Source: Nonomuraea glycinis (GTDB taxonomy: Bacteria; Actinomycetota; Actinomycetes; Streptosporangiales; Streptosporangiaceae). Taken from it: a stretch of 64,000 bases of DNA. The notes under the pieces are model-generated. The model worked only from the letters and a program-made list of their open reading frames with translations, was not told the origin of the DNA and searched no databases. The translations under genes were made by a program, and so were the position numbers. Shown piece after piece: positions 42,801 through 51,391 of the stretch. The stretch is from NCBI RefSeq assembly GCF_014646515.1, contig NZ_BMNK01000009.1, forward strand, positions 186,001 through 250,000, read 5' to 3'. Each line of letters begins with the position of its first letter. The first letter of the stretch is position 1.

Positions 42801-43095
42801 GGCCGAAGGGAACGTGCCCGCCGCCATCGCCACCCTCGAACGCTCGGTCCGGGCGTGGCGGACCCGCGGCTCGATCCCCTACCTGGCCCGGACGCTCCGC
42901 GCGCTCGGCGACGCCCACGACGCCGCCGGCGACCACCGCACGGCCAGGGCCGTCTGGGAGGAGGCCCGCGAACTGTTCCACGGGATCTCGCACGAGAACG
43001 GCATACGAACGCTGGACGCCCGGCTCGCGAAACCCCAGGACCACACGATCGCGTACGACGAAGCCCGGTCGGCCGCGACCGGCGGCAACGCGTGA
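39889..43095 (+). CDS. SARP/AfsR-type regulator with NTPase and TPR domains
   Basis: A 1068-residue regulator. An OmpR-like DNA-binding domain (about 3-90; FGILGPLTVWREGQ, SATKNVQTYVHRLRRHLG) and a BTAD domain (about 93-245) are followed by an NB-ARC/STAND NTPase (about 305-600; P-loop GLGGLGKTT near 338, LILLDNVAG near 420) and a TPR-rich end (about 740-1060). The layout is that of AfsR-like activators of secondary-metabolite or stress genes. The ATG at 39889 has GGGAG four bases upstream. No biosynthetic genes are next to it, so its targets are elsewhere or lost. Confidence 0.93.
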   Translation: MSFGILGPLTVWREGQPLDLGTPKARVLLAVLLCQAGNPVSEDQLVAALWGSTPPRSATKNVQTYVHRLRRHLGDPARVVRQGSGYLVPVARDELDAARFEYLARSGLAVEAADEPEEATQRLHEALSLWRGPAFTGMTDVPMLAAEAARLDEVRLSVLQSRIAVDLRLGRHAGLLGELTALTGEYPLRERLRAQLMLALYRCGRRADALAEYARARRTLIEETGLDPTEELQDLHHRILTQDPALDLVPRIITTITGSLGRPDDEPAARLSDEPSEKAQPAYANATTPMPQPQAAPTPAELPPDIADFTGRDGEMEDLTEVLTKPRPGTVAMASIAGLGGLGKTTLAVHVAHRIADRFPDGQLYADLRGASADPARAEDVLSRFLFALGVSATGIPDSLEERVALYRSCLAGRRILILLDNVAGEEQVRPLLPGAPGTAVLLTGRVRLIGLEGASLLELDVLPSAQAIGLLSKIVGDERVQDDPGAALEITRLCGRVPLAVRISAARLLGRRQWSLAHLADVLGEERHRLDELVAGDLDIRAGFEMSYRTLPAGAQRAFRLAGLLDAPDFASWAVAALLDVPVRQAEREIETLVDAHLLTITRTDETGGLRYRFHDLLRLYARERAQREDSETERRAALQRALGAWLALAEVAADHVPGPCYAPMHSDAPRWRLPAAVSGPLLADAMAWFDAEHTALLAGSSQACEARLTQLAWDLAGSTETYLNVRGLYDGWKRTHEQALALCRETGDRRGEAVLMRGLLEVTTWNSPAGPGPAMLRMRASASRLLDLFTLLDDPVGVADALAVLAWSMTADGNGDAQALALAERALRTATDAGYLGGQARAYHVMAIIHGEDDPQAALTVLEQAVKVAEALGNPHYTATVTQFLGAAKSFCGDFTGGQELLERSLSMARRLNYRYLETFTLLYLSKLYVSMGDERARATAELTLANSEAGNFGHYIADSLSVLGQLDLAEGNVPAAIATLERSVRAWRTRGSIPYLARTLRALGDAHDAAGDHRTARAVWEEARELFHGISHENGIRTLDARLAKPQDHTIAYDEARSAATGGNA

Positions 43096-43245
43096 CACCC
43101 GGCTCCGCCGACGGTCTCGATCAGCTGATCTCGGCTGTGCTCCCGTGCCGGCAAGTCCGCTGACCTTCCGCTTGCTCCCCTCGAACCTCCAACCTGCCGA
43201 CGAGCTCCTTTCGCACTCCAGCGCAGTGCCTGGATACTGGCGGCC

Positions 43246-43848
43246 ATGGTCATCGTCGACGTCGTCCTGGAGACCTACGACGCGGTGGACTTCACGGCCT
43301 GGCCGATCGCGGAGCCGTCGAGCGACCGCCTTCTCGCCCTGTCCGGCCGGATGTCCTCCGTCGACGTCGGGACGGCCATGGCCGTCATCTTCAGCTACAA
43401 CAAAATCCCCGTCACCCACGCCGCCGACCTGACCGAGGCCCACCTGGACCAGCATCTCGCCGAAGCGGAAGCCCTGATCGCCCCGGGCGGGCTGCGCTTC
43501 CGCGACACCACCACGGACGTCAGCATCGCGCCCGGTTGCTGCTTCGGCCTGGAGAACTGGCGGGACTGGTGGGACGTGACTCGCGGGCAGGAACCATGGC
43601 TCGGCCACGACCCCACGCCCCACATCACCCACCTGGGTCAGGTCATCCGGCTCCAGCAGGACGATGGGGACTCCCCGTCCGTCGAGATCACCCGTGGCGA
43701 GCTCGCCGGCCTGCTCACCACAGCCCAACAGCACTTCTCCGGGTTCCTCGACCTCGCCCGGCCATGGGCGACGCGCACCACCCCAGGGCTGGCCGACCAG
43801 CTCATCACCGCCCTCGACCAATACTTCATGATCACCGTGACGGAGTAG
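43246..43848 (+). CDS. Hypothetical protein
   Basis: A 200-residue soluble, acidic protein with several Trp-rich segments (GLENWRDWWDVTRG) and two Cys (APGCCFG). No signal peptide or known domain. A GATACT seven bases before the ATG suggests a leaderless transcript. Its size and composition resemble immunity-type proteins of contact-toxin systems, but nothing more supports this. Confidence 0.7.
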   Translation: MVIVDVVLETYDAVDFTAWPIAEPSSDRLLALSGRMSSVDVGTAMAVIFSYNKIPVTHAADLTEAHLDQHLAEAEALIAPGGLRFRDTTTDVSIAPGCCFGLENWRDWWDVTRGQEPWLGHDPTPHITHLGQVIRLQQDDGDSPSVEITRGELAGLLTTAQQHFSGFLDLARPWATRTTPGLADQLITALDQYFMITVTE

Positions 43849-43867
43849 CCGAACGTCAAGGTCGCGA

Positions 43868-44401
43868 TCACTTCGCCTGCTCCAGACCAGGTTCCCCGCT
43901 CTGAGCCGCCCTCCGACGGGCCCCGATCCCCACGGCCAGCAGAACTGCCGCGCTGCCGTAGCCAAGCGCTGGGAGAAGCTGCCACAGCAGCCACAGGAGC
44001 CTTCCATCCCAGCCCGCGCAGTCGAGCATCCTGGAGTACGACAGCGCGAGGAACACCCAGTCAAACGCAACCACCAGCATGACCGAAACAGCCAGCGTTC
44101 CCACCACCGTACTGAGCCGGCGCCCCGCCCAGGCAGCGAACGTACCTGACAGCAGAACGCTCATGGAGGGCAGACCGTTGAAGACCAGAGCCCCCTCGAA
44201 CGTGACTGCCACGGGCTCGCGCAGACGCTCCCACGTCCGTTCGAGGTCGGACTGCATCTCGGTCGGGCTCAGCGACAGCGGTCCGCCACATGCCACGCTC
44301 CCATCACCAGGGATGAATGCCGGCAGCCACAAGGACAGGAAACTCAGGGCGCACACCGCCAGTGCGGCTGACCACCATCGCAAGTAGCGCCACCGGAGCA
44401 T
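43868..44401 (-). CDS. Membrane protein
   Basis: A 177-residue protein starting at the ATG 44401 with GAGAGG six bases upstream. About four hydrophobic helices (about 10-30, 81-96, 100-120 and 142-160). The extracytoplasmic loop after helix 1 has a Cys (VACGGPLSLS) and a long helix. The end is basic (GIGARRRAAQ). No family named. It may form a unit with the 245-residue membrane protein upstream. Confidence 0.7.
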   Translation of the reverse strand: MLRWRYLRWWSAALAVCALSFLSLWLPAFIPGDGSVACGGPLSLSPTEMQSDLERTWERLREPVAVTFEGALVFNGLPSMSVLLSGTFAAWAGRRLSTVVGTLAVSVMLVVAFDWVFLALSYSRMLDCAGWDGRLLWLLWQLLPALGYGSAAVLLAVGIGARRRAAQSGEPGLEQAK

Positions 44402-44449
44402 GACCTGCCTCTCCCGCCAGCGTGGCCACCTATCCGGCCGCAAATCGTT

Positions 44450-45187
44450 CTAGTACTTCTTTCCCCACCGGCCGTATCTCAACAGGAGGTAAACGACCGG
44501 CAGCACGAGCACCAGCAGCCGGGCGGGGTCGTCGCGGATGTCGTCGAACCAGAGCAGGCTCAGCAGGCCGACGCGCAGGGATTCGTCCCCGATGAGGAGC
44601 GGGGCGAGGGCCACCAGCCCGTACACCACCAGGGTGTCCATGGCCGCCGTCAGCGCGCGCCGCCCAGAGATCGGTGGCGTCGGGGAGTCGGACGCGAGCA
44701 GCACCAGCAGGGCTGCCGCCAGCAGGCACAGCTCCCAGAGCCCCCAGCCGCCGGACAGAGCCTCGAACCAGTCCGGGCTGAACATGGGCAGCGAGCCGGA
44801 GCAGATGCCGTCCCCCCGGTAGTCGGCCGAGAGCGGCCGGACAAGCGCGATCAGCGCCAGCACCCAGGCAGCACGCGGTCCCGCCGTCGCCGAATGCCGC
44901 CGCACGAGGGCGACCAGCACGGCCAGCACAGGCACGGCCCAGATCATCGCGAGTTCGGTGAGTGCGGTGAGGTCGTCGCGCAACGGCAGAAACGGCGAAC
45001 GGTCGATCGAGTCGTACAAGCGTACGCAGCCCACGATGCCCTCGGTAAAGCCCCCGTAGTGCTCCTCGGACAGGCTGGACGCCGTGAACAAGGAGGACCA
45101 GTCGAACCAGCTCTTCCAGGTGTCCCAGGTGGGGTAGGCCGCGGCGGCGAGGGCCGCCATCCAGGCTAACGGGGCTGAGGGTGACAC
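44450..45187 (-). CDS. Polytopic membrane protein
   Basis: A 245-residue protein from a GTG with AGGAG eight bases upstream. Hydrophobic helices at about 7-20, 77-96, 106-116, 148-166, 181-200 and 222-236. The first loop holds a Cys (GIVGCVRLYD), and a later one GICSGSLP. The function is unknown. It lies 48 bp upstream of the preceding membrane gene and is probably cotranscribed. Confidence 0.7.
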   Translation of the reverse strand: MSPSAPLAWMAALAAAAYPTWDTWKSWFDWSSLFTASSLSEEHYGGFTEGIVGCVRLYDSIDRSPFLPLRDDLTALTELAMIWAVPVLAVLVALVRRHSATAGPRAAWVLALIALVRPLSADYRGDGICSGSLPMFSPDWFEALSGGWGLWELCLLAAALLVLLASDSPTPPISGRRALTAAMDTLVVYGLVALAPLLIGDESLRVGLLSLLWFDDIRDDPARLLVLVLPVVYLLLRYGRWGKKY

Positions 45188-45865
45188 GTCAGGGGCTCCT
45201 TTTGCTTCTGGCGAACCCTACCGGTGATCTTGAGCAGCGAGCGTTGCGGCTGTTGGGCAGCGGCGCGCTCAGCATCTGGACGAAGGGGGCACAAGACCGC
45301 AGCAGACAGCACCCTGCATAGACAGGTGGCAAGAACCGACGGAGTCGGCCCGCGGCAGTTCCGAAAAGGATCAAAGAGGCAGCAAGGCCCCCAACAATCT
45401 TCATGGGCGTTCGCAGGCGTCCGCCACCTCGCCTGACGACATCCTCGCCATACGTCCCCGTCCGCCGCAGTTCATGATCGTCCGCTCGGGTGGCTCCCAC
45501 TGAGTCGGCAGTTACGCGCGCCGTTCAGCTCGACGAGCAGGTCGTCGGGGCATAACACGCGGCGGCGCGGCAACCGCGGTCAGAGCGATCGGTCAGTACG
45601 GCGCGGCGAGCGTGCGGCGACCGGCCCCGGTGTGCCGCCGCCGTCCGGGACCGGTCCCCAGGCCACACGCCCGGACAACGGGCGGGTCGCCGACTCCGTG
45701 CGGACCTGGGAGGCGCGTCTGCTGCGTGACCCTGCCTGGCACGCCGCCTTGGAGCGCGAGGAGGTCGAGGTCGCCAGAGACCGGTGATGCTGACCCCGGA
45801 TGGCACCGCGAGCGGGACGGGGTGTGAGCACGAATGCCGCCGTTCAGGCGTCATGGCGGATCAGG
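45188..45865. other. Gene-poor stretch with coding scraps
   Basis: On the minus strand a frame starting MKIVGGLAASLILFGTAAG at 45404 looks like a signal peptide whose mature part has decayed. On the plus strand a frame ending at 45787 reads VADSVRTWEARLLRDPAWHA with strong GC3 bias and appears to be the tail of a lost gene. Neither can be named. Confidence 0.4.
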
Positions 45866-47296
45866 TCAGGCCTGCCCGCCGGCGCGGGCGTGCGCGTCGA
45901 GGAGGTGCGCGACCGCTTCGGTCACCTGTACGGCGAACGGGATGTGCAGCCATTCGTCCGGCACGTGCGCGTTCGAGTCCCCACCGAGCGCGCCCGTGAC
46001 GACGAACTGCGCCCGTGGGTACCGCCTGCCGAGCATCTCCATGAACGGGATGCCGCCGCCGATGCCCATGCTCTGGCACGGCTTCCCGAACACGCGATCA
46101 CCGACCTGCCGCAACGCCGAGGCCAGCCAGGGGGCCAGGACCGGCGCGTGCCAGCCGTTCATGACCATGAAGTCGCCGACCTCGACCTGCGCCCCGTACG
46201 GCACGTCGGTCGTGAGGATCTTCTCCAGCGCGACCCGCGCCGCCTCGGCGTCGGCCGAGGGGGGCAGGCGGAAGCTCAGCCGGAGGGAGGTCCAGGCCCG
46301 CAGCACGGCGCCCGCCACCGCGGGGTCCGGGAGCCCGCCGGCGCCGGTCACGGACAGGGTCGGCCGCCAGGTGTTGTTGAGGACGAGCTCGACGTCGTCG
46401 TCGGAGACTCGCCTCATTCCCGGCCGCAACGGGAACCGGGGCACGGCGACCTCCGGATGGAGCGCGACGAGCTCCGCCGCCTCCGCGCGCCGTTCCTCCG
46501 GGATGGGCACCACCATCTCGGCCACCTTGACCTCGCCGGTCTCCGGGTCCTCCAGCCGATCGAGCAACTGGCGCATGACACGGAACGAGCTCGGCACGAC
46601 GCCGCTCCCGAGCCCGGAGTGGACGCCCGTCTCGAGGACGCGCACCGTGACGGTCGCCTGCACCGCGCCGCGCAGGCTGGAGGTCAGCCACAGCCGCTCG
46701 TAGTCTCCGCCGCCCCCGTCCAGGCAGACCACCAGCGACACCTCGCCGAGCCGACCGTCGAGATGCTCCAGGTACGCGGGCAGGTCCGGGCTGCCGGACT
46801 CCTCACCGGTCTCCAGCAACAGGACCGCCCGGGCGTGTTCGCCGCCTGCCCCCCGTACGGCCTCCAGCGCGGTCGTGGCGGCGTAGCCCGAGTACCCGTC
46901 GTCGGCGGAACCGCGGCCGTAGAGCCGGTCGTCGCGGATCACCGCCTGCCACGGGCCCAAGCCCTCCGACCAGTCGCCGAGCGGCGGCTGCTTGTCGAGG
47001 TGCCCGTACAGCAGAACGGTCCCGGTCGCCGCCGCGCCCGGCGTCGCGGGCACGTCCACGAGCAGGAGCGGGGCGCGGCCGTCGAGCTGCACGACGTCGC
47101 ACCGCGCGTCGGGCAGGCCCCGCGACGCCACCCAGCCCCGCACGTGCTCGACGGCGGCCCGCAGATGACCGTGCTCCTCCCAGTCGGCGTCGTATCCGGG
47201 CGACACGGCGGGAATCTCGACCAACCCGGAGAGACTGGGCAGCACGTCCGTCGCCCAGGCCGCACTGATCGATTCGCGAAGTTTCTGATGGTCCAT
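45866..47296 (-). CDS. M20 family metallopeptidase (dipeptidase)
   Basis: A 476-residue cytoplasmic zinc peptidase. Metal ligands appear in LLYGHLDKQP (His), YGRGSADDGYSG (Asp), LETGEESGSPD (Glu pair with the catalytic Glu) and VCLDGGGG (Asp); the dimerisation lobe follows (VHSGLGSG). PFMEMLGRRYP is near the end. It resembles the CNDP/DapE-like dipeptidase branch. The ATG at 47296 has no ribosome-binding site; CAGTAT six bases upstream may be a -10 box. Confidence 0.92.
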   Translation of the reverse strand: MDHQKLRESISAAWATDVLPSLSGLVEIPAVSPGYDADWEEHGHLRAAVEHVRGWVASRGLPDARCDVVQLDGRAPLLLVDVPATPGAAATGTVLLYGHLDKQPPLGDWSEGLGPWQAVIRDDRLYGRGSADDGYSGYAATTALEAVRGAGGEHARAVLLLETGEESGSPDLPAYLEHLDGRLGEVSLVVCLDGGGGDYERLWLTSSLRGAVQATVTVRVLETGVHSGLGSGVVPSSFRVMRQLLDRLEDPETGEVKVAEMVVPIPEERRAEAAELVALHPEVAVPRFPLRPGMRRVSDDDVELVLNNTWRPTLSVTGAGGLPDPAVAGAVLRAWTSLRLSFRLPPSADAEAARVALEKILTTDVPYGAQVEVGDFMVMNGWHAPVLAPWLASALRQVGDRVFGKPCQSMGIGGGIPFMEMLGRRYPRAQFVVTGALGGDSNAHVPDEWLHIPFAVQVTEAVAHLLDAHARAGGQA

Positions 47297-47357
47297 GCGG
47301 TAATACTGGCAAACTGGACTTCCCCTCCTAGCGTGGAGACCTGACCTAAGGAGAAGG

Positions 47358-47470
47358 TTGGGTCGTGGAGAGACCAGACGCAGGTTCGATCCGGAGTTCC
47401 GGGCGGGCGCGGTGCGCATCGTGCGGGAGACAGGTAAGCCGATCGCGCAGGTCGCGAAGGATCTGGCGGC
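47358..47470 (+). mobile_element. IS3-family orfA fragment (5' end only)
   Basis: From a TTG at 47358 the frame reads RRFDPEFRAGAVRIVRETG and KPIAQVAKDLAA, the start of an IS3-family orfA helix-turn-helix protein. It is cut after about 37 codons and runs on in frame into the unrelated hypothetical gene. The rest of the element is not in the window. Confidence 0.8.
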
Positions 47471-47519
47471 CGGACCCTGCCCGACGACCGGACACTGCCC
47501 CGCTGCTGACATCCTCGGC

Positions 47520-48230
47520 ATGTTGATCACTGGATTCGAGGACTACCCCCTCGTCGATGGCTCCCATCTTTTGGACGATCCGGTGTTCTGGGCCCTGCAT
47601 GCGCTGCAGATCGGGGTGATCGGGCTCACTGACATCGAGGAAGCATTCGGAGTGGACATCGGCGACGCCGCAGAGATCGAAAATGGTGTGTTCGATCACG
47701 ACCATTGGCCCGTCTTCACCGTCCCTCTGCGCGGCACAGGCAACATCCACATCATCTACCGGAACCTGGACGGCGACATGGGCCTGGATTACGTCCTAAC
47801 GCATCCTGACTGGCCCCACGATCTCCACCTCGCCGCAGTCGACGGAGGTTTCATCGGCCCCGGTCTGTCCTGGCCCGAGCTCACCACCATCGCCAGCCAC
47901 CCACCGACTCCTGGTGCCGGAATACTGTTGGACGCTGCTCGCCGACTGCTCATCCTCCTGCCCGCCCTCGGTGACGCCGACCTACCCGACACCGCTGTCC
48001 CGACCGTCGCTGCGGCACTCTCCGCATTGACCAACAGCCCAGACCCCGACCACATCGCGGAGATCCTTCTTCACAGCGCCAAGGCATACTGGCAACCCGC
48101 CACCTGGCAGCAACTGAACAACGGCGCGATCATCTGCGACGAGTCCCACAGCCCCCGCTGCCTCGGCGCCCCGGGAGCGTTCACCCCCGCCCAAGCCATC
48201 GCCGTCACCCACACCCTCACCGGCACCTGA
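47520..48230 (+). CDS. Hypothetical protein fused downstream of a transposase fragment
   Basis: A 236-residue soluble protein from an ATG at 47520 (MLITGFEDYPLVDGSHL), acidic and Trp/His-rich in the middle (YVLTHPDWPHDLHLAAVDGG), with no known domain. The natural start could also lie upstream, but in that direction the frame is IS3 transposase. Composition resembles immunity-like proteins. The plus-strand frame remains open through the fusion, so a chimeric product is possible. Confidence 0.65.
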   Translation: MLITGFEDYPLVDGSHLLDDPVFWALHALQIGVIGLTDIEEAFGVDIGDAAEIENGVFDHDHWPVFTVPLRGTGNIHIIYRNLDGDMGLDYVLTHPDWPHDLHLAAVDGGFIGPGLSWPELTTIASHPPTPGAGILLDAARRLLILLPALGDADLPDTAVPTVAAALSALTNSPDPDHIAEILLHSAKAYWQPATWQQLNNGAIICDESHSPRCLGAPGAFTPAQAIAVTHTLTGT

Positions 48231-48445
48231 GGCCGCACCATTGGAAGTACCTGGTGGATAAGGACCCCCTGGACCAGATCCCGTACCAGCTTGTGTCGCG
48301 CGATGCTCAGCCACCTTGCTCAACCCCGGACCTTCTGTCACAAGGGCAGGGCAGGTGTCTCGTCTGTGCGCGACAGTCCTGTTCAAGTGAGTGATCGTGG
48401 AGCGCCGGCATGTGATCGGGTAAGACGGCGTTGCTGTACAGCACA

Positions 48446-48473
48446 GCTCATCCCCAGGCTTCGCGGGGAAAAC
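48446..48473. repeat. Single CRISPR-repeat-like sequence
   Basis: A lone 28-bp sequence of the form GCTCATCCCC-(AGGCTT)-CGCGGGGAAAAC resembles the type I-E repeats of actinobacteria (GTxxTCCCCGCG...GGGGATGAG on the other strand). No second copy occurs about 61 bp away on either side and no cas gene is in the window. Chance similarity is possible. Confidence 0.3.
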
Positions 48474-48847
48474 GGTTGGGCCACCGACGAAGGTGATGTC
48501 GCGGACCTGGCCACGCTCGCGCATCTCCGTCACCGCAAGACGGCTGCCTATCCGCGCCAGACGGAGCACTCGGCAAGATCCAATCCAAGGACTACCGTAC
48601 GGCTGCTGGGGACGATGACATCGCGTGGATTCACGTACGCCTCCCCGATGAGTGGGATTTCGTCGCCAGTGAGGTAGATCTGCTGAGAAGTTGGATGGCG
48701 GGCCCGCTCACAGAACGCTTCGTGCCGGAGTTCACGATGGCGTCCCTGGACGGGCAGATGAAGTTGAACACCACCGTCTGGGGAAACGGCACAGTCAGCA
48801 CCATCGTCATACGCCCGCATGACGCCCATACGCAGCACGGTGGTTGA
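48474..48847 (+). pseudogene. Frameshifted remnant of an unknown gene
   Basis: One frame reads ATDEGDVADLATLAHLRHRK; from about 48570 a second frame continues DDDIAWIHVRLPDEWDFVAS and MKLNTTVWGNGTVSTIVIRP to a TGA at 48845. Both have coding character, so a frameshift is likely. No family recognised; the region 48848-49107 beyond it holds no gene I can support. Confidence 0.45.
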
Positions 48848-49107
48848 ACTGAACGAGAAGCCGCCCAGACCTGGAGCGCTAGGAAAAAACGTCCTGTGAG
48901 GAGTGCGCCATACGTTAGCAACGGGAACCTTGCGAGTCCGCGAGTGTCCGATTACTGATTTCGTTCAGCCTCTCACCGCCCGAATCGACTTGGGCTCCGA
49001 GGCCGTCGTCCCTGTCGACTCGCCTCCCTTGACCGGCCCGAATCTGTCGGTCTCGTACGCCATCATTGGCGACACCTGTATCCGGTGCGTGCCCCTCAAG
49101 GAGTGCC

Positions 49108-50085
49108 ATGGTCGTCGATGACGGACCCGGATCACCCGATGACGGCCGAGACGATCAGACCGATCCTGGCCCCGTCCACACCTGGCCTGAGATCGACGCA
49201 GCCCCAGACCCGGAGCAGTATTTCCTGCTGCACGATGCAGCCGAGAACGGCTCGCCCGAGACGGTCGCGGAGCTTGCCCAGCACATCGACGATGTCGACT
49301 TCGTTGACGATGATGAGGAGGAGCATCCCGGCCGTACCGCGCTCTGGACAGCTGTCTTCGCCAATCGTCCCGACAATGCGCGCATCCTGGTGGCCGCCGG
49401 AGCGGACCCGTGGCGGCCCATGATGAACGGCTGGTCCCCCGGACGGCTCAGCCTGGCCGGCCCCACCCCCACTCTGTTCAGTATCCCGCCTGGACTAACC
49501 GGTCTATCTCCAGCCGAGACCGCCGCCGTAACTGAGGCCAGACGTCTGATGGCCGCGCTGAGGGATCTCAGCTATTTCGGGCTGGGTATGGCCTGCGTGG
49601 CCAACCTCACCGCGGCCGAGGCGGCACGACGGCTGGAAGCCGTATCGGCCGACGTTGAGGACGTTGCAGCGATCATCGAGAATCTCGGGTCGCACCTCGA
49701 CAACAGCCCGACCGTCGTCGGCGTCACTGATGTACCGGGCGGATGCGTCGTCAGCCAACCATGGGGACCCGTCCCCAACAAGCCAGGAGTCGCCAAGCGC
49801 TTGTCAGCGGGCACCGTCTGCTACGGAATGTACGACAATCCCAAAGGCGGCCATCACGGAACGGTCTTCCGTGACGGCGTCATGGAGGAAGGGGACACCC
49901 ACCCCGGCGGTGGCGGCGTATACCCGGACGACCCCACCGAGGAGATCCTCGCCACCTATCTCTACCACCACCACGCCGTGGCCTACTGCTGTGCCCGCAT
50001 GAGCTTGCGTTTGACCGACACCAGGGCGATCACCGGTCCACCTGACATGTGGGTGAGACTCTCCGAACGGGACTGGTGGCACTGA
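49108..50085 (+). CDS. Ankyrin-repeat protein with C-terminal DUF6461-like domain
   Basis: A 325-residue protein from the ATG at 49108 with AGGAG four bases upstream. The N-terminal tail is acidic; ankyrin repeats lie at about residues 35-105 (LLHDAAENGSPETVAELAQ, TALWTAVFANRPDNARILVA, AGADPW). A C-terminal domain (about 150-310) contains LSYFGLGMACV and GCVVSQPWGPVP, resembling DUF6461 (from memory). Such proteins often serve as immunity or chaperone partners. Role unknown. Confidence 0.75.
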   Translation: MVVDDGPGSPDDGRDDQTDPGPVHTWPEIDAAPDPEQYFLLHDAAENGSPETVAELAQHIDDVDFVDDDEEEHPGRTALWTAVFANRPDNARILVAAGADPWRPMMNGWSPGRLSLAGPTPTLFSIPPGLTGLSPAETAAVTEARRLMAALRDLSYFGLGMACVANLTAAEAARRLEAVSADVEDVAAIIENLGSHLDNSPTVVGVTDVPGGCVVSQPWGPVPNKPGVAKRLSAGTVCYGMYDNPKGGHHGTVFRDGVMEEGDTHPGGGGVYPDDPTEEILATYLYHHHAVAYCCARMSLRLTDTRAITGPPDMWVRLSERDWWH

Positions 50086-50126
50086 TCAAGCAGCGTGATC
50101 CGACCATTTCTACGACAGTTCAAGCA

Positions 50127-50933
50127 TTAGTACTTTCCCTGATCTTTCAACCACGCCATCCACTGGCTCTTCTTGGGCTTTGGAAGGTCCGGGTGGTCGA
50201 GCAACCACAGAAGATAACGCGCCCGTAAGCGGAAGATCTCTATAGGATCGTCAGCCGGCCCGGCCAGCAGCGGACGTAGGCGTACGCCGCCGATCGCCCT
50301 GGCCAGCACGGCATAACGCACGTCCTCGCAGCGATGCTCACGCCGTACGGCCAGGCAAACCAGACGCGCGAGTTGATCGATCACCTCGGCCGGCAAATAC
50401 GGCAAGGCCATGGTCAGGTCCTGCAGAGCGGCGCCCTTCATCCCCCAACTCTTGGCGGCGGCCATCCACTCATACGGATAACGGGACTCCCACTCCTCAG
50501 GGGACGGGATCCGCACCAACCCCGTTATCTCGGCGAGCGCCTGACGGGCGAGACACCGAACGTCAACCCAATCAGGATCAGTAGCGAGACCGCTGGGAGT
50601 CCACTTAGCAGCGTTGACTTCACCGCTCATCATGGCTAGGCGGTCATCGACGCGCTCCAGCAAGTCATGGAACCGCGGCGACAGCAATCCTGGAAATTGC
50701 TCGTCCACACTCCAGACCACCCATCCTCTCGCCCAGTCGAAGTCGAGGGCCAGTTCGTCCTCACACCAGCCGTGCCGCCGACACCACGCCACCTGCTCTT
50801 CGGCAATTGCAGCAAGCATCACCAACGTTTCAGCCAGGCGGAGCACCCGCGTCAGCACACCCGGTTCTTCCTGTGCATAGGTCATGGCACGGCCTTCAAG
50901 CTCGCCAACGTAGATCAGATGCATCGTAGCCAT
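50127..50933 (-). CDS. Hypothetical protein
   Basis: A 268-residue mostly helical protein (MATMHLIYVGELEGRAMTYA at the start, QWMAWLKDQGKY at the end) with no membrane segment or known motif. The frame is open to a GTG at 51026, but the extra 31 residues are Pro/Arg-rich and unlike the rest. No ribosome-binding site at either start. Function not recognised. Confidence 0.6.
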   Translation of the reverse strand: MATMHLIYVGELEGRAMTYAQEEPGVLTRVLRLAETLVMLAAIAEEQVAWCRRHGWCEDELALDFDWARGWVVWSVDEQFPGLLSPRFHDLLERVDDRLAMMSGEVNAAKWTPSGLATDPDWVDVRCLARQALAEITGLVRIPSPEEWESRYPYEWMAAAKSWGMKGAALQDLTMALPYLPAEVIDQLARLVCLAVRREHRCEDVRYAVLARAIGGVRLRPLLAGPADDPIEIFRLRARYLLWLLDHPDLPKPKKSQWMAWLKDQGKY

Positions 50934-51155
50934 GGCCACAGGCAGGAAAGAGCCGGGAACGGGTGGGTGCGGAGTGAACGGCTGCCAGCGCGGCGACCTT
51001 CTGTCCTTCACTCCCCGCTCTTCCACAAATTGAGCGCATGGGGTTTCCAGGTCGATTGGAGGGCGGTGCGCTTCAGCGTGGCTGGTTGGTGGGTTCTGTT
51101 GTCTGGGGGTGGGTGGCGGCCAGGCTGGCCAGGAGCTTGAGCCGTTCCCCGAGCC

Positions 51156-51245
51156 GTCGCCGAGGCCATCTGCTATGCCCTCGGCCAGCCGGCCGACGTC
51201 GACCTCAACACCCTGACCGTCCGGCCGGTCGGCCAGCCCGTCTGA
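51156..51245 (+). pseudogene. Last 29 codons of an SDR gene
   Basis: The frame VAEAICYALGQPADVDLNTL continues to VRPVGQPV and a stop at 51243-51245, the typical C-terminus of a YdfG-type NADP-dependent SDR. No upstream part is present. The surrounding stretch 51027-51391 contains no other gene I can support. Confidence 0.65.
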
Positions 51246-51391
51246 GGGAGATCTGACACCCTGTGGCGTCGCAGCCGGTCATGAGCCGTGGTGTTCCCAT
51301 CGGAAGTGAGACAGCCATCCAGGCAGGTGGCCAGAGAATGTCTGCGACGGGCGGAGAATACAGATCACTCGATCAACGGTTCCTGCCGTTA

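Noticed and set aside
45535..45787. Plus-strand frame ending at 45787 as a complete gene
   Set aside because: Only the last part has coding character and no start or ribosome-binding site exists; recorded as a scrap.
48446..48473. CRISPR array
   Set aside because: One repeat-like sequence without a second copy or cas genes does not make an array; kept only as a low-confidence repeat.
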